Assembly (NCBI GenBank): GCA_945871805.1
Contig: CAMBXE010000011.1
Coordinates: 1-42,520 of the forward strand
Direction of reading: 5' to 3'
Source of the DNA: Rhizobium sp. Q54
GTDB lineage: Bacteria; Pseudomonadota; Alphaproteobacteria; Rickettsiales; UBA1997
Length of the DNA stretch: 42,520 nucleotides
In this document: positions 8,240-15,688 of the stretch, one piece after another
Layout of the letters: each line of letters opens with the position of its first letter
Numbering within the stretch: position 1 is the stretch's first letter
The notes under the pieces: model-generated
What the model was told of the DNA's origin: nothing
The model's input: the letters and a program-made list of their open reading frames with translations, nothing else
The model's database searches: none
Translations under genes and position numbers: made by a program

Positions 8240-8758
8240 GTGAGAAAAATAATTGCGATCGTTGGTTTAATGGGAGTCGGAAAAACTACCGTTGGAACAA
8301 AATTATCCAGAAAACTAGGTCACTATTTTATCGACTCAGATCGCGAAATAGAAGATCGCGAGCGTAAAACCATTCCGGAAATTTTTACCCAAAATGGCGA
8401 AGAGTATTTCCGCTCAGTTGAAGAAAAAATTATTGAAGAGATCACATTACGCGACGAAGAAATTGTTTTATCCATTGGTGGTGGTGGCTTCATGAGCAAG
8501 AAGACGCGCGAAATTCTAAAAGAAAAAGCGATTACAATTTGGCTAGATGCACCAATTCATGAAATTTTACGTCGCGTTGGCAATAAAAATAATCGCCCAC
8601 TTTTACAGAATAAAAATAAGAGATTAGTGCTAGAGGAGTTAGCTGAGAAACGTTACCCCACCTACGCAGAAGCCGATTTAAAATTTGAAACTACTAACTC
8701 AAGTCGCGAAGTTTTAATCGATAAAATCATCAGCAAAATTAAGGAATTACAGAAATGA
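8240..8758 (+). CDS. aroK: Shikimate kinase
   Basis: Phosphorylates shikimate to shikimate 3-phosphate with ATP in the cytosol. P-loop GLMGVGKTT at residues 9-17; DSD at 32-34 for Mg2+ and shikimate; Gly-rich substrate loop SIGGGGF around 78-84; lid region RPLL near 113. 172 aa, normal length. Starts at GTG 8240 after AAGAAG; no better ATG is near. Its 3' end overlaps aroB by four bases (ATGA), so the two are translationally coupled, as in many proteobacteria. Confidence 0.95.
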   Translation: MRKIIAIVGLMGVGKTTVGTKLSRKLGHYFIDSDREIEDRERKTIPEIFTQNGEEYFRSVEEKIIEEITLRDEEIVLSIGGGGFMSKKTREILKEKAITIWLDAPIHEILRRVGNKNNRPLLQNKNKRLVLEELAEKRYPTYAEADLKFETTNSSREVLIDKIISKIKELQK

Positions 8759-9837
8759 CAAAAAAAATTGCCGTTGAGCTTGGTGATAGAAGTTACGACA
8801 TCATTATCGCCAAAAACTCTCTTGAAAATCTTAGTCAATTTTTAGCCCAAAAAAATTATAGCAAAGTTTTTGTTCTCACCGATGAGAATGTCGCTAAGCT
8901 CCATTTAGCAAGGCTTCAAACTGTATTATCCAGATCAGAAACAATCAGAGTCCCCGCTGGCGAACAAACAAAATCATTTTCGATTTTCGAAAAAATCTGT
9001 GAAGAAATTTTAACCAAAGGCATTGATCGCAAATCATTAATCGTCGCCTTCGGTGGTGGTGTAATAGGCGATTTAGCCGGATTTGTTGCTTCAATTTTAT
9101 TGCGAGGAATCGACTTCATTCAAATTCCAACAACCCTTCTCGCCGCAGTAGATAGTTCAGTTGGCGGCAAAACGGCGATTAATTCAAAAGTTGGAAAAAA
9201 TTTAATCGGCAGTTTTTATCAGCCGAAATTAGTGCTCTGTAATTTAGAATTTCTAAAAACTTTGCCAGCGCGCGAACTCAGGTCTGGCTACGCCGAAGTG
9301 TTAAAATACGGATTAATCCGCGACGAAAATTTCTTCGCATTTTTAGAAAAAAATTACCAAAAAATTTTTACTCACGACACAGAATTTTTAGAAAAAATCA
9401 TTACTCGTTCTTGCGAGATGAAAGCCGAAATCGTCGGGCGCGACGAGCAAGAATCGGGTGAAAGAATGTTGCTAAATTTTGGACACACTTTCGGCCATGT
9501 TTTCGAAACTGAGACAGGATATTCCGACGAAATTTTACACGGCGAAGCGGTGGCAATGGGAATGAAAATGGCCGCAAAAATGTCGCAGAATTTTGGATTA
9601 ATTTCTGAAAAAGATTTCGAAAGAATCGCGCGCCACCTAGAAAATTGCGGCTTCGTAACTAATCCAAAAAAAATTCGTAAAAATTGGAACGAGGAAAATC
9701 TCATCTCCCATCTCGCCAAAGACAAAAAGAATGAAGGCAAAAATCTTACTTTTATTCTGCTAAAAAAAATTGGCGATGCTGTAATTCAAAAAGGCGTCGA
9801 ACTTCAAGAGTTCAAAAAAATTCTTCAAAATCTATAA
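8755..9837 (+). CDS. aroB: 3-dehydroquinate synthase
   Basis: Converts DAHP to 3-dehydroquinate, the second step of the shikimate pathway, using NAD+ and a divalent metal. 360 aa. Seen: the NAD-binding Gly-rich stretch FGGGVIGDLAGFVA near residue 100, IPTTLLAAVDSSVGGKTAIN, PARELRSGYAEVLKYGLI, and the metal ligands Glu (GYAE), His244 (HTFGH, 244-248) and His262 (LHGEAVAMGM). All are intact. Overlaps aroK by four bases. Followed by an inverted repeat that may end transcription. Confidence 0.96.
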   Translation: MTKKIAVELGDRSYDIIIAKNSLENLSQFLAQKNYSKVFVLTDENVAKLHLARLQTVLSRSETIRVPAGEQTKSFSIFEKICEEILTKGIDRKSLIVAFGGGVIGDLAGFVASILLRGIDFIQIPTTLLAAVDSSVGGKTAINSKVGKNLIGSFYQPKLVLCNLEFLKTLPARELRSGYAEVLKYGLIRDENFFAFLEKNYQKIFTHDTEFLEKIITRSCEMKAEIVGRDEQESGERMLLNFGHTFGHVFETETGYSDEILHGEAVAMGMKMAAKMSQNFGLISEKDFERIARHLENCGFVTNPKKIRKNWNEENLISHLAKDKKNEGKNLTFILLKKIGDAVIQKGVELQEFKKILQNL

Positions 9838-9850
9838 ATTATCCCCTCAC

Positions 9851-9902
9851 GAGCGAAGTTAAAGATCTTATTAATAAGGCTTTGAGGTCTTTGACTTCGC
9901 TC
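9851..9902. repeat. Inverted repeat downstream of aroB, GAGCRAAGT family
   Basis: GAGCGAAGTTAAAGATCTT (9851-9869) pairs with AGGTCTTTGACTTCGCTC (9885-9902) allowing G-U pairs. The arm begins like the GGTTGAGCRAAGTCGAAACC elements at 12744, 40343 and 40832, so it may be a diverged member of that family serving as the aroB terminator. Confidence 0.65.
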
Positions 9903-9923
9903 AAGATTACACATTTTAGCCCC

Positions 9924-11102
9924 ATGCAAAACCAATTTTATCTCACCGAAAAGTTACCTCCCTACATCTTTGCTGCAATTTACGAACTCAAGCAGCAAGC
10001 GATTGCGCGCGGTTTAGAAATTATTGATTTCGGCATGGGAAATCCAGATTCTGCTCCGCCACAACATGTGATGGAGCGTCTCGCTGAGCTATCTTGCGAC
10101 CCAAAACTTTTCGGCTATTCCACTACTGGCGGCATCGATATTTTGAAAAAATCTATCTGCGATTATTACCAAAGACGTTTTGGGGTTGAGCTTGATTACA
10201 ACTCAGAAGCCCTTGTCACCATTGGCGCGAAGGAAGGCATCGCCTCTCTTGCCACCGCGATTTCTGATGAAAAAAATTACATCTGCATCCCATCACCTTC
10301 TTACCCAATTCACACTTTTGGTTTTGTAATCGCCAAGACAAATCTTCACCACATCGAAGCGATTGAATCGCGTGATTTTTTGGCGCAGTTTAAAAAATAC
10401 GTCGAGTCGGTGAAGCAGAAGCCACAAGCTGTTATCGTCTCTTACCCCTGCAATCCCACAACAGAAATTGTCGGGTTAGATTTCTATGAAGAACTCGTTT
10501 CCTTCTGCAAAAAACATCAAATTTACATCATCTCCGACATCGCTTACGCCGAACTTTATTTTAACGAAAAAGACAAGCCGCACTCGATCCTCGAAGTGAA
10601 GGGCGCGAAAGATGTCGCGATTGAATTTTCTTCCGTTTCCAAAAGCTACTCAATGGCCGGATGCCGCGTCGGTTTTGCCTGCGGCAATCAAAATTTAGTC
10701 GGCGCGCTCTACAAAATTAAATCCTATCTCGACTATGGATCATTCAATCCGTTGCAAATGGTAGCTGCTGAAGCACTCACTGAAAAAAGCGATGAATATC
10801 TAAAAAACCTGCGCCAACTTTACCAAAAACGCGGCGAATTTTTAGTCGATATTTTTGCTCGTGAACTCGGATGGAGCATCGAAAAACCTAAAGCCAGCAT
10901 GTTCGTCTGGACAAAACTTCCGAAACAATTTTCTCATTTATCTTCCTTCGATTTTTGCAAAAAAATGATCGAAGAATGTGGAATCGCAATGTCGCCAGGA
11001 AGCTCCTTCGGAAAAAGCGGCGAAGGCTTCATTCGACTCTCTTTAATTCGCACTGAAGACGAGGTGAGAAGAGCGGCTTCAAAACTGAAAACAGTTTTTT
11101 GA
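9924..11102 (+). CDS. alaC: Class I/II aminotransferase, AlaC / LL-DAP aminotransferase-like
   Basis: PLP-dependent fold-type I aminotransferase, 392 aa from ATG 9924 (an upstream in-frame start at 9882 would lie in the aroB hairpin). It closely follows the AlaC (glutamate-pyruvate) pattern: LPPYIFAAIYELK, IDFGMGNPD, GYSTTGGI, VTIGAKEG, SYPCNPTTE, DIAYAELYF, and PLP lysine 240 in SSVSKSYSMAGCRVGF, ending with the Arg of FIRLSLI. AlaC makes alanine from pyruvate and glutamate; related enzymes are often annotated as LL-diaminopimelate aminotransferases, so the substrate is uncertain. An alanine dehydrogenase gene also lies in this window (36709-37821), giving a second possible alanine route. 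Confidence 0.88.
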   Translation: MQNQFYLTEKLPPYIFAAIYELKQQAIARGLEIIDFGMGNPDSAPPQHVMERLAELSCDPKLFGYSTTGGIDILKKSICDYYQRRFGVELDYNSEALVTIGAKEGIASLATAISDEKNYICIPSPSYPIHTFGFVIAKTNLHHIEAIESRDFLAQFKKYVESVKQKPQAVIVSYPCNPTTEIVGLDFYEELVSFCKKHQIYIISDIAYAELYFNEKDKPHSILEVKGAKDVAIEFSSVSKSYSMAGCRVGFACGNQNLVGALYKIKSYLDYGSFNPLQMVAAEALTEKSDEYLKNLRQLYQKRGEFLVDIFARELGWSIEKPKASMFVWTKLPKQFSHLSSFDFCKKMIEECGIAMSPGSSFGKSGEGFIRLSLIRTEDEVRRAASKLKTVF

Positions 11103-11128
11103 GTTGTCCGACAAACTGTCGACAACTC
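11101..11128 (+). terminator. Short hairpin at the aminotransferase stop codon
   Basis: GAGTTGTC (11101-11108) pairs with GACAACTC (11121-11128), starting inside the stop codon. There is no long T-run, so termination is uncertain. Confidence 0.4.
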
Positions 11129-11146
11129 ATCAATAAATTAAAATCT

Positions 11147-11232
11147 GTAGGATTTGAACGCGTTGTTTACACGATTAACTTTAGTTTTACCCAAAACTTC
11201 GTTAACCATGTAAACAAGCGTTCAAATCCTAC
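11147..11232. repeat. Long inverted repeat (about 32-base arms)
   Basis: The left arm GTAGGATTTGAACGC-g-TTGTTTACA..TTAAC pairs with GTTAAC..TGTAAACAA-GCGTTCAAATCCTAC on the right, with one bulged base and one or two mismatches; loop about 20 bases. It fills the gap between the aminotransferase gene and gatB. No other copy was seen in the window. Confidence 0.85.
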
Positions 11233-11267
11233 ACATAACCTCTATTCAAAATACCTAAAAAACTAAA

Positions 11268-12731
11268 ATGACTTACACAATCCAAGGCAAAAACAACGTT
11301 TACGAACTGGTAGTTGGTTGCGAAATTCACGCGCAAGTTGCTTCGCATTCAAAATTATTTTCACGTGCTGCAACTGAGTTTGGTGCGGCGCAAAATTCGC
11401 ACGTATCTTTGATTGATGCTGCCATGCCGGGTATGCTTCCGACGATTAATGAAGAATGCGTGAAGCAGGCAGTGAAAACTGGCTTAGGAATCAATGCGCA
11501 GATCAATCTTAGATCAATTTTTGATCGCAAAAATTATTTCTATCCCGACTTGCCGCAAGGTTACCAAATCTCGCAATTTTTAGATCCGATTGTTGGTGAA
11601 GGCGAAGTGGAAATTACGCTTGAAGATGGCAGCAAAAAAGTGATTCGGGTTGAAAGAATTCACCTTGAACAAGATGCTGGAAAATCAATTCACGACCAAC
11701 ATCCAACCATGTCTTTGATTGATCTTAACCGCTCTGGAGTTGCATTGATGGAAATCGTTTCAAAGCCTGACATGAGCTCGCCTTTTGAAGCGTCAGAATA
11801 TGTAAAAACAGTCCGCGCGATTATGCGCAGTCTCGGCACTTCTGATGGCGACATGGAAAAAGGAAATTTGCGCTGCGATGCGAATGTTTCGGTACGAAAA
11901 ATCGGCGTTAAAACTTTAGGCACGCGCTGCGAAATCAAAAATCTTAACTCAATGCGCAACATCTCTCGCGCCATTGAATTCGAAGCTGCACGCCAAGTCG
12001 AAATTTTAGAAAATGGTGGAAAGATCGATCAAGAAACTCGTCTTTTCGACGCAATTACTGGCGAAACTAGAACGATGAGAAGCAAAGAAGATGCGATGGA
12101 TTACCGCTATTTTCCTGATCCTGATTTGCCTCCTTTGGTGATCAGCCAAGAGTATGTCGACGAGATCAAAAGGTCTCTGCCCGAACTTCCACAAGCGCGC
12201 AAAGCTCGCTACATTCGCGATCTCGGACTTACCGAATACGACGCCGGAGTGCTCACTGCTAACGAAGAAATTTCCGCTTATTTCGAAGCACTAATCACAA
12301 AACACGAACCAAGAATATGCGTCACTTGGTTTACAGTAGAGCTGTTCGGACGCATGAATAAACTCGGAATTAATTTCGAAAATCTGAAAGTTTCCGCAGA
12401 AAATTTATGCAGACTTTTTGATCTTATGAAAAGCGGAGAAATTTCCGGAAAAATCGCCAAAGATGTTTTAGACATCATGGTAGAAACCGGAGAAGACGCG
12501 ACTAAGATCGTTGATTCTAAAGGCTTGAAGCAAGTTTCAGATGTTGGCGTGATTGAAAAAATTATCGCCGAAGTAATCGCGGCAAATGCCGATCAATTCG
12601 CAAAATACGCCGCTGGCGATGAAAAACTTCACGGATTTTTCGTTGGTCAAAGTTTGAAAGCGAGCAAAGGACAAGCCAATCCGGGAATGGTGAATGAGAT
12701 TTTGAGAAAATTTAAAGATTCGAAGAAATAA
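11268..12731 (+). CDS. gatB: Asp-tRNA(Asn)/Glu-tRNA(Gln) amidotransferase subunit B
   Basis: Kinase-like subunit of GatCAB, which activates the misacylated Glu or Asp on tRNA with ATP so GatA-derived ammonia can amidate it. 487 aa. Seen: VVGCEIHAQVASHSKLFSR at the start, NRSGVALMEIVSKPDM, GNLRCDANVSVR, CEIKNLNSMRNISRAIEFEA, MRSKEDAMDYRYFPDPDLPP, and the C-terminal YqeY/GatB tail ending NPGMVNEILRKF. The tail binds tRNA. gatA and gatC are not adjacent; the gene stands alone, flanked by two large hairpins. Confidence 0.97.
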   Translation: MTYTIQGKNNVYELVVGCEIHAQVASHSKLFSRAATEFGAAQNSHVSLIDAAMPGMLPTINEECVKQAVKTGLGINAQINLRSIFDRKNYFYPDLPQGYQISQFLDPIVGEGEVEITLEDGSKKVIRVERIHLEQDAGKSIHDQHPTMSLIDLNRSGVALMEIVSKPDMSSPFEASEYVKTVRAIMRSLGTSDGDMEKGNLRCDANVSVRKIGVKTLGTRCEIKNLNSMRNISRAIEFEAARQVEILENGGKIDQETRLFDAITGETRTMRSKEDAMDYRYFPDPDLPPLVISQEYVDEIKRSLPELPQARKARYIRDLGLTEYDAGVLTANEEISAYFEALITKHEPRICVTWFTVELFGRMNKLGINFENLKVSAENLCRLFDLMKSGEISGKIAKDVLDIMVETGEDATKIVDSKGLKQVSDVGVIEKIIAEVIAANADQFAKYAAGDEKLHGFFVGQSLKASKGQANPGMVNEILRKFKDSKK

Positions 12732-12743
12732 ATTTACAGGTCT

Positions 12744-12822
12744 AGACCCTGGTTGAGCAAAGTCGAAACCAAGTCTAGACCGAAACTCAAGACTTGGTTT
12801 CGACTTTGCTCAACCAGGGTCT
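12744..12822. repeat. 33-base perfect inverted repeat, GGTTGAGC family
   Basis: Arms 12744-12776 and 12790-12822 are perfectly complementary over 33 bases, with a 13-base loop. The core GGTTGAGCAAAGTCGAAACC also occurs inside the peptide ABC ATPase gene at 40348-40367 and, diverged, at 40836. It lies between the convergent gatB and queE genes and could serve as a two-way terminator. Confidence 0.92.
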
Positions 12823-12829
12823 CTGCACA

Positions 12830-13483
12830 CTACCTAATCCCCAAAATCTTGTGAGTTTGCAGCGAAAGAAAATATCCGCGCTCTTGGCAAAGCTTCACTG
12901 CATGCTTTAGATTTGCTCTATTCTTGGCCTCGTCATATTCATCCATTGGCTGCACATAAACAGGAACTTGATTTTTTCCCTGACCGACATCGCCAACATC
13001 GCGATAATCTTTGCTCGATTTTGAAATAATAAATTTAAAAGCATTAATGCGTGAAAGCAGGTCTGGCCTGATCTGGTGATATTTACCTTTAGTGATTTTC
13101 GGCGAGCAGATAATTTTAACTTCAGAATTTAATTGTCGAAAAATCGTGCCGTTAGTTTCGATCTGCACAAGAAACCCCATTTTCACCAACTCATCGCAAA
13201 GCCTTTCAATTGGCTGGCGCATCGGCTCTCCACCCGTAATCACGATTAATTTTTTATTCAATTTTTTTGCCTGAGTCAAAATTTTCTTCAGAGAAATTTT
13301 TTTGTAAGATTCGAATTCAGTGTCGCAAAATTTGCAGGCGAGATTACAACCACCAAGCCTGATAAAAGTAGCGGGCTGTCCAACATAAGGCCCCTCGCCT
13401 TGTAATGTTGGAAAAATTTCCTGCACATCAAGTTCTTCTCCCGAATGATTTTCAGATTTTAATTTTTTGTTTTTACCGAACAT
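12830..13483 (-). CDS. queE: 7-carboxy-7-deazaguanine synthase (queuosine pathway radical SAM)
   Basis: Radical SAM enzyme converting 6-carboxytetrahydropterin to 7-carboxy-7-deazaguanine. 217 aa from ATG 13483. FPTLQGEGPYVGQPATFIRL leads into the cluster motif CNLACKFC (Cys46, Cys50, Cys53), which binds the [4Fe-4S] cluster, then TGGEP for SAM. Upstream in-frame codons extend to 13579 but would overlap ccmF by about 100 bases, so the ATG at 13483 is preferred. That start overlaps the divergent ccmF ATG at 13482 (the shared tetramer is CATG). queC and queD are not here. Confidence 0.93.
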   Translation of the reverse strand: MFGKNKKLKSENHSGEELDVQEIFPTLQGEGPYVGQPATFIRLGGCNLACKFCDTEFESYKKISLKKILTQAKKLNKKLIVITGGEPMRQPIERLCDELVKMGFLVQIETNGTIFRQLNSEVKIICSPKITKGKYHQIRPDLLSRINAFKFIISKSSKDYRDVGDVGQGKNQVPVYVQPMDEYDEAKNRANLKHAVKLCQERGYFLSLQTHKILGIR

Positions 13484-15197
13484 GGTTCCAATTCTAGGTT
13501 TTGCGCTGCTTCTACTGATTTTTTCGATCGGAATCTTTTTGCCGTTTTTGAATTTTTTTGCCAGAGAAAATAAATTCAAAAAAATTACGTTTGAAGAGTT
13601 ACAAAAAATCTCTCTTCGCCTTGTGGGTGGGATGCTTTTTGCTGCGATCGTAACACAACTTTGTCTGATTTATTCCTTCGTTATTTCCGATTACTCCGTC
13701 GAAAATGTTTACAAAAATTCACATCATTTAAAACCACTGATTTACAAAATTTCTGGATCTTGGGGAAATCACGAGGGATCAATGTTGCTGCTGATTACCG
13801 TGCTTTGCGCTTATACTTTGGCCTTTAGTTTTTTGAGCAAAATTTCGACGCAGCAAAAATTAATTATTACCTCGTCGCAATCGCTGATCATTGCGCTTTT
13901 CGCTGCTTTCACCGCCTTTACTTCCAATCCATTTGCGCGAATTTTTCCGACTCCATTTGAAGGTCTTGGCTTAAATCCAATTTTACAAGATATCGGCTTA
14001 GCCCTACATCCGCCAATGCTCTACACGGGCTATCTTGGCTTCTCACTAATTTTTTCTTTCGCCATCGCCGGACTTCTTTGCGAAAAAGTTGATCGCGATT
14101 TCATCAGAAAAATGCAGCCTTGGCTATTTTTTTCTTACGGATTTTTAACTTTGGGAGTTGGCCTTGGCTCTTGGTGGGCCTATCGCGAGCTTGGCTGGGG
14201 TGGATATTGGTTTTGGGATCCGGTCGAAAATGTTTCGCTAATGCCCTGGCTTATTGCCACCGCCCTAATTCACGCGGTTAAACTGATCGAGAAAAAAGAA
14301 ATTTACAAAAATTGGACAGTTTTTTTAGCGATTCTCACCTTCATCCTTTGCCTACTCGGAATTTTTCTTACACGCTCTGGAGTCTTGAGTTCCGTGCATT
14401 CATTCGCCATTGATGCCCAGCGCGGATTTTTTGTAATCACTTTAATTTTCTTAATCGGCGGCGCTGCTTTGCTGATTTTCGGTGCGAAGATGAATCGCCT
14501 CAGATCAGAGCCAGTAACGCTCGACAGAAGCGGGAAGTTGATTCTACTCAATAATTATTTCCTGCTCATCGCTTTATTTATCGTACTTCTCGGCACTACT
14601 TATCCAATTTTTCTCCGTGGATTATTTGGCGAATTCATTTCAATTGGCGCCGATTACTACAATCAGATTTTCAGAATCATGATTGTGCCGTTCCTTGCGC
14701 TGATTGCCTTCTCAACAAAATCTGCAAAACCAACTCCGAAAAATATTTCTCACCTCGGATTTTTTATCATTATTTTGGGCGTCACTTTTTCTTCTTACTT
14801 CGGATTAACGAAAGAGCTCAGCCTGAAACAAGGTGAGTCTTTCGCGCTTGGTGATTACCAAATTAAATTCGAAAAAATTGAATATCTTGCCGGCAAAAAT
14901 TTTATCTCACGTCAAGGAGATTTTACTCTTTCTAAAAATGGCAAAGAGCTTGGAGACTTACAGCCACAACTGCGCTTCTATCCGGTAAATGATCAAACAA
15001 CTAACGAGGCCTCAATCAAACATCGTATTTTCGGCGACGTTTATTTGGTCATTGGCAATAAAGATGAAAATGAAAATTACGCCATCCGCGCTTACTACAA
15101 GCCATTCATTTGGTTGATTTGGTTGGGATGTGTTTTAATTTTTGCCGCATCTCTTCTCAAAATTCTTAGAAACTTCTTCTCAAAGGCAAAAAAATGA
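13482..15197 (+). CDS. ccmF: Cytochrome c-type biogenesis protein CcmF
   Basis: Heme lyase subunit of the System I cytochrome c maturation machinery in the inner membrane. About 571 aa from ATG 13482; a TTG five codons up is also in frame. Many membrane segments; SWGNHEGSMLL and the WWD domain (GSWWAYRELGWGGYWFWDP, near residues 229-248) that presents heme, flanked by conserved His (LALHPPMLYTGYLG; LSSVHSF). It is somewhat shorter than the 640-660 aa of typical CcmF, the shortfall being in the C-terminal periplasmic part. No other ccm gene is adjacent. The next gene starts within the last bases of this one (15194), so they are co-transcribed. Confidence 0.93.
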   Translation: MVPILGFALLLLIFSIGIFLPFLNFFARENKFKKITFEELQKISLRLVGGMLFAAIVTQLCLIYSFVISDYSVENVYKNSHHLKPLIYKISGSWGNHEGSMLLLITVLCAYTLAFSFLSKISTQQKLIITSSQSLIIALFAAFTAFTSNPFARIFPTPFEGLGLNPILQDIGLALHPPMLYTGYLGFSLIFSFAIAGLLCEKVDRDFIRKMQPWLFFSYGFLTLGVGLGSWWAYRELGWGGYWFWDPVENVSLMPWLIATALIHAVKLIEKKEIYKNWTVFLAILTFILCLLGIFLTRSGVLSSVHSFAIDAQRGFFVITLIFLIGGAALLIFGAKMNRLRSEPVTLDRSGKLILLNNYFLLIALFIVLLGTTYPIFLRGLFGEFISIGADYYNQIFRIMIVPFLALIAFSTKSAKPTPKNISHLGFFIIILGVTFSSYFGLTKELSLKQGESFALGDYQIKFEKIEYLAGKNFISRQGDFTLSKNGKELGDLQPQLRFYPVNDQTTNEASIKHRIFGDVYLVIGNKDENENYAIRAYYKPFIWLIWLGCVLIFAASLLKILRNFFSKAKK

Positions 15198-15478
15198 AAT
15201 TCAGAATTTTTCAGCCGACAAAATCGGCGATGCAGTCCGGCAAAAAAAATAGCAAAAAATGGCTAATGTTGCCGATTGAAAATAATGCTATCCGCTCAGT
15301 AAATCCGATAACTGGCTGGATTTCGGCGAGCAACACTTCGTCGCAATTTCACTTTGAATTTTCAACCAAAGATGAGGCGATTTCTTTTGCAGAAAAAAGA
15401 GGTTTTCACTTTGAAGTTGAAGAGCCAAAACTAGCTACGATTAAACCAAAATCTTACGCCGCTAATTTCACTAATTAG
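15194..15478 (+). CDS. NADH dehydrogenase accessory subunit, NDUFS4-like (ETC complex I subunit)
   Basis: 94-aa soluble protein of the NDUFS4 (18 kDa, ETC_C1_NDUFS4) family, an accessory subunit of respiratory complex I found in Alphaproteobacteria and mitochondria. Seen: IFQPTKSAMQSGKKNSKKW, PITGWISASNT, FSTKDEAISFAEKRG and the C-terminal KSYAANF, the family's order of motifs. Overlaps ccmF by four bases. A strong taxonomic marker for Alphaproteobacteria. Stop is followed almost at once by a large hairpin. Confidence 0.9.
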   Translation: MKFRIFQPTKSAMQSGKKNSKKWLMLPIENNAIRSVNPITGWISASNTSSQFHFEFSTKDEAISFAEKRGFHFEVEEPKLATIKPKSYAANFTN

Positions 15479-15483
15479 TTTTT

Positions 15484-15665
15484 AACCCAGATCCGTCATT
15501 AGAATTGCGACAGTATCTCGCTAACCCTTGATTATATTAGTCTCGGGCGAGCACCGAACCGGAAGCGTAGCATGCATACGCTGACCGGAGCGGAGCGGAG
15601 AACGAGGCTAATAGAATCAAGGGTTAGTAGAGATAATGGCGCAATTCTAATGACGGATCTGGGTT
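15484..15665. repeat. 182-base imperfect giant hairpin
   Basis: Outer arms of about 62 bases (15484-15545 and 15604-15665) are complementary with only a handful of mismatches: AACCCAGATCCGTCATTAG.. on the left and ..CTAATGACGGATCTGGGTT on the right. The inner part also folds (AGCGTA..TACGCT, 15562-15582 region). Its right edge overlaps a second palindrome, GGATCTGGGTT-T-AACCCAGATCC (15655-15677), so 11 bases of the arm are repeated in inverse just before the TpsB start. Confidence 0.88.
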
Positions 15666-15688
15666 TAACCCAGATCCACCAAAACCCA

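Noticed and set aside
15572-15688. 39-codon N-terminal extension of TpsB
   Set aside because: It lies in the giant hairpin; ATG 15689 begins a proper signal peptide.
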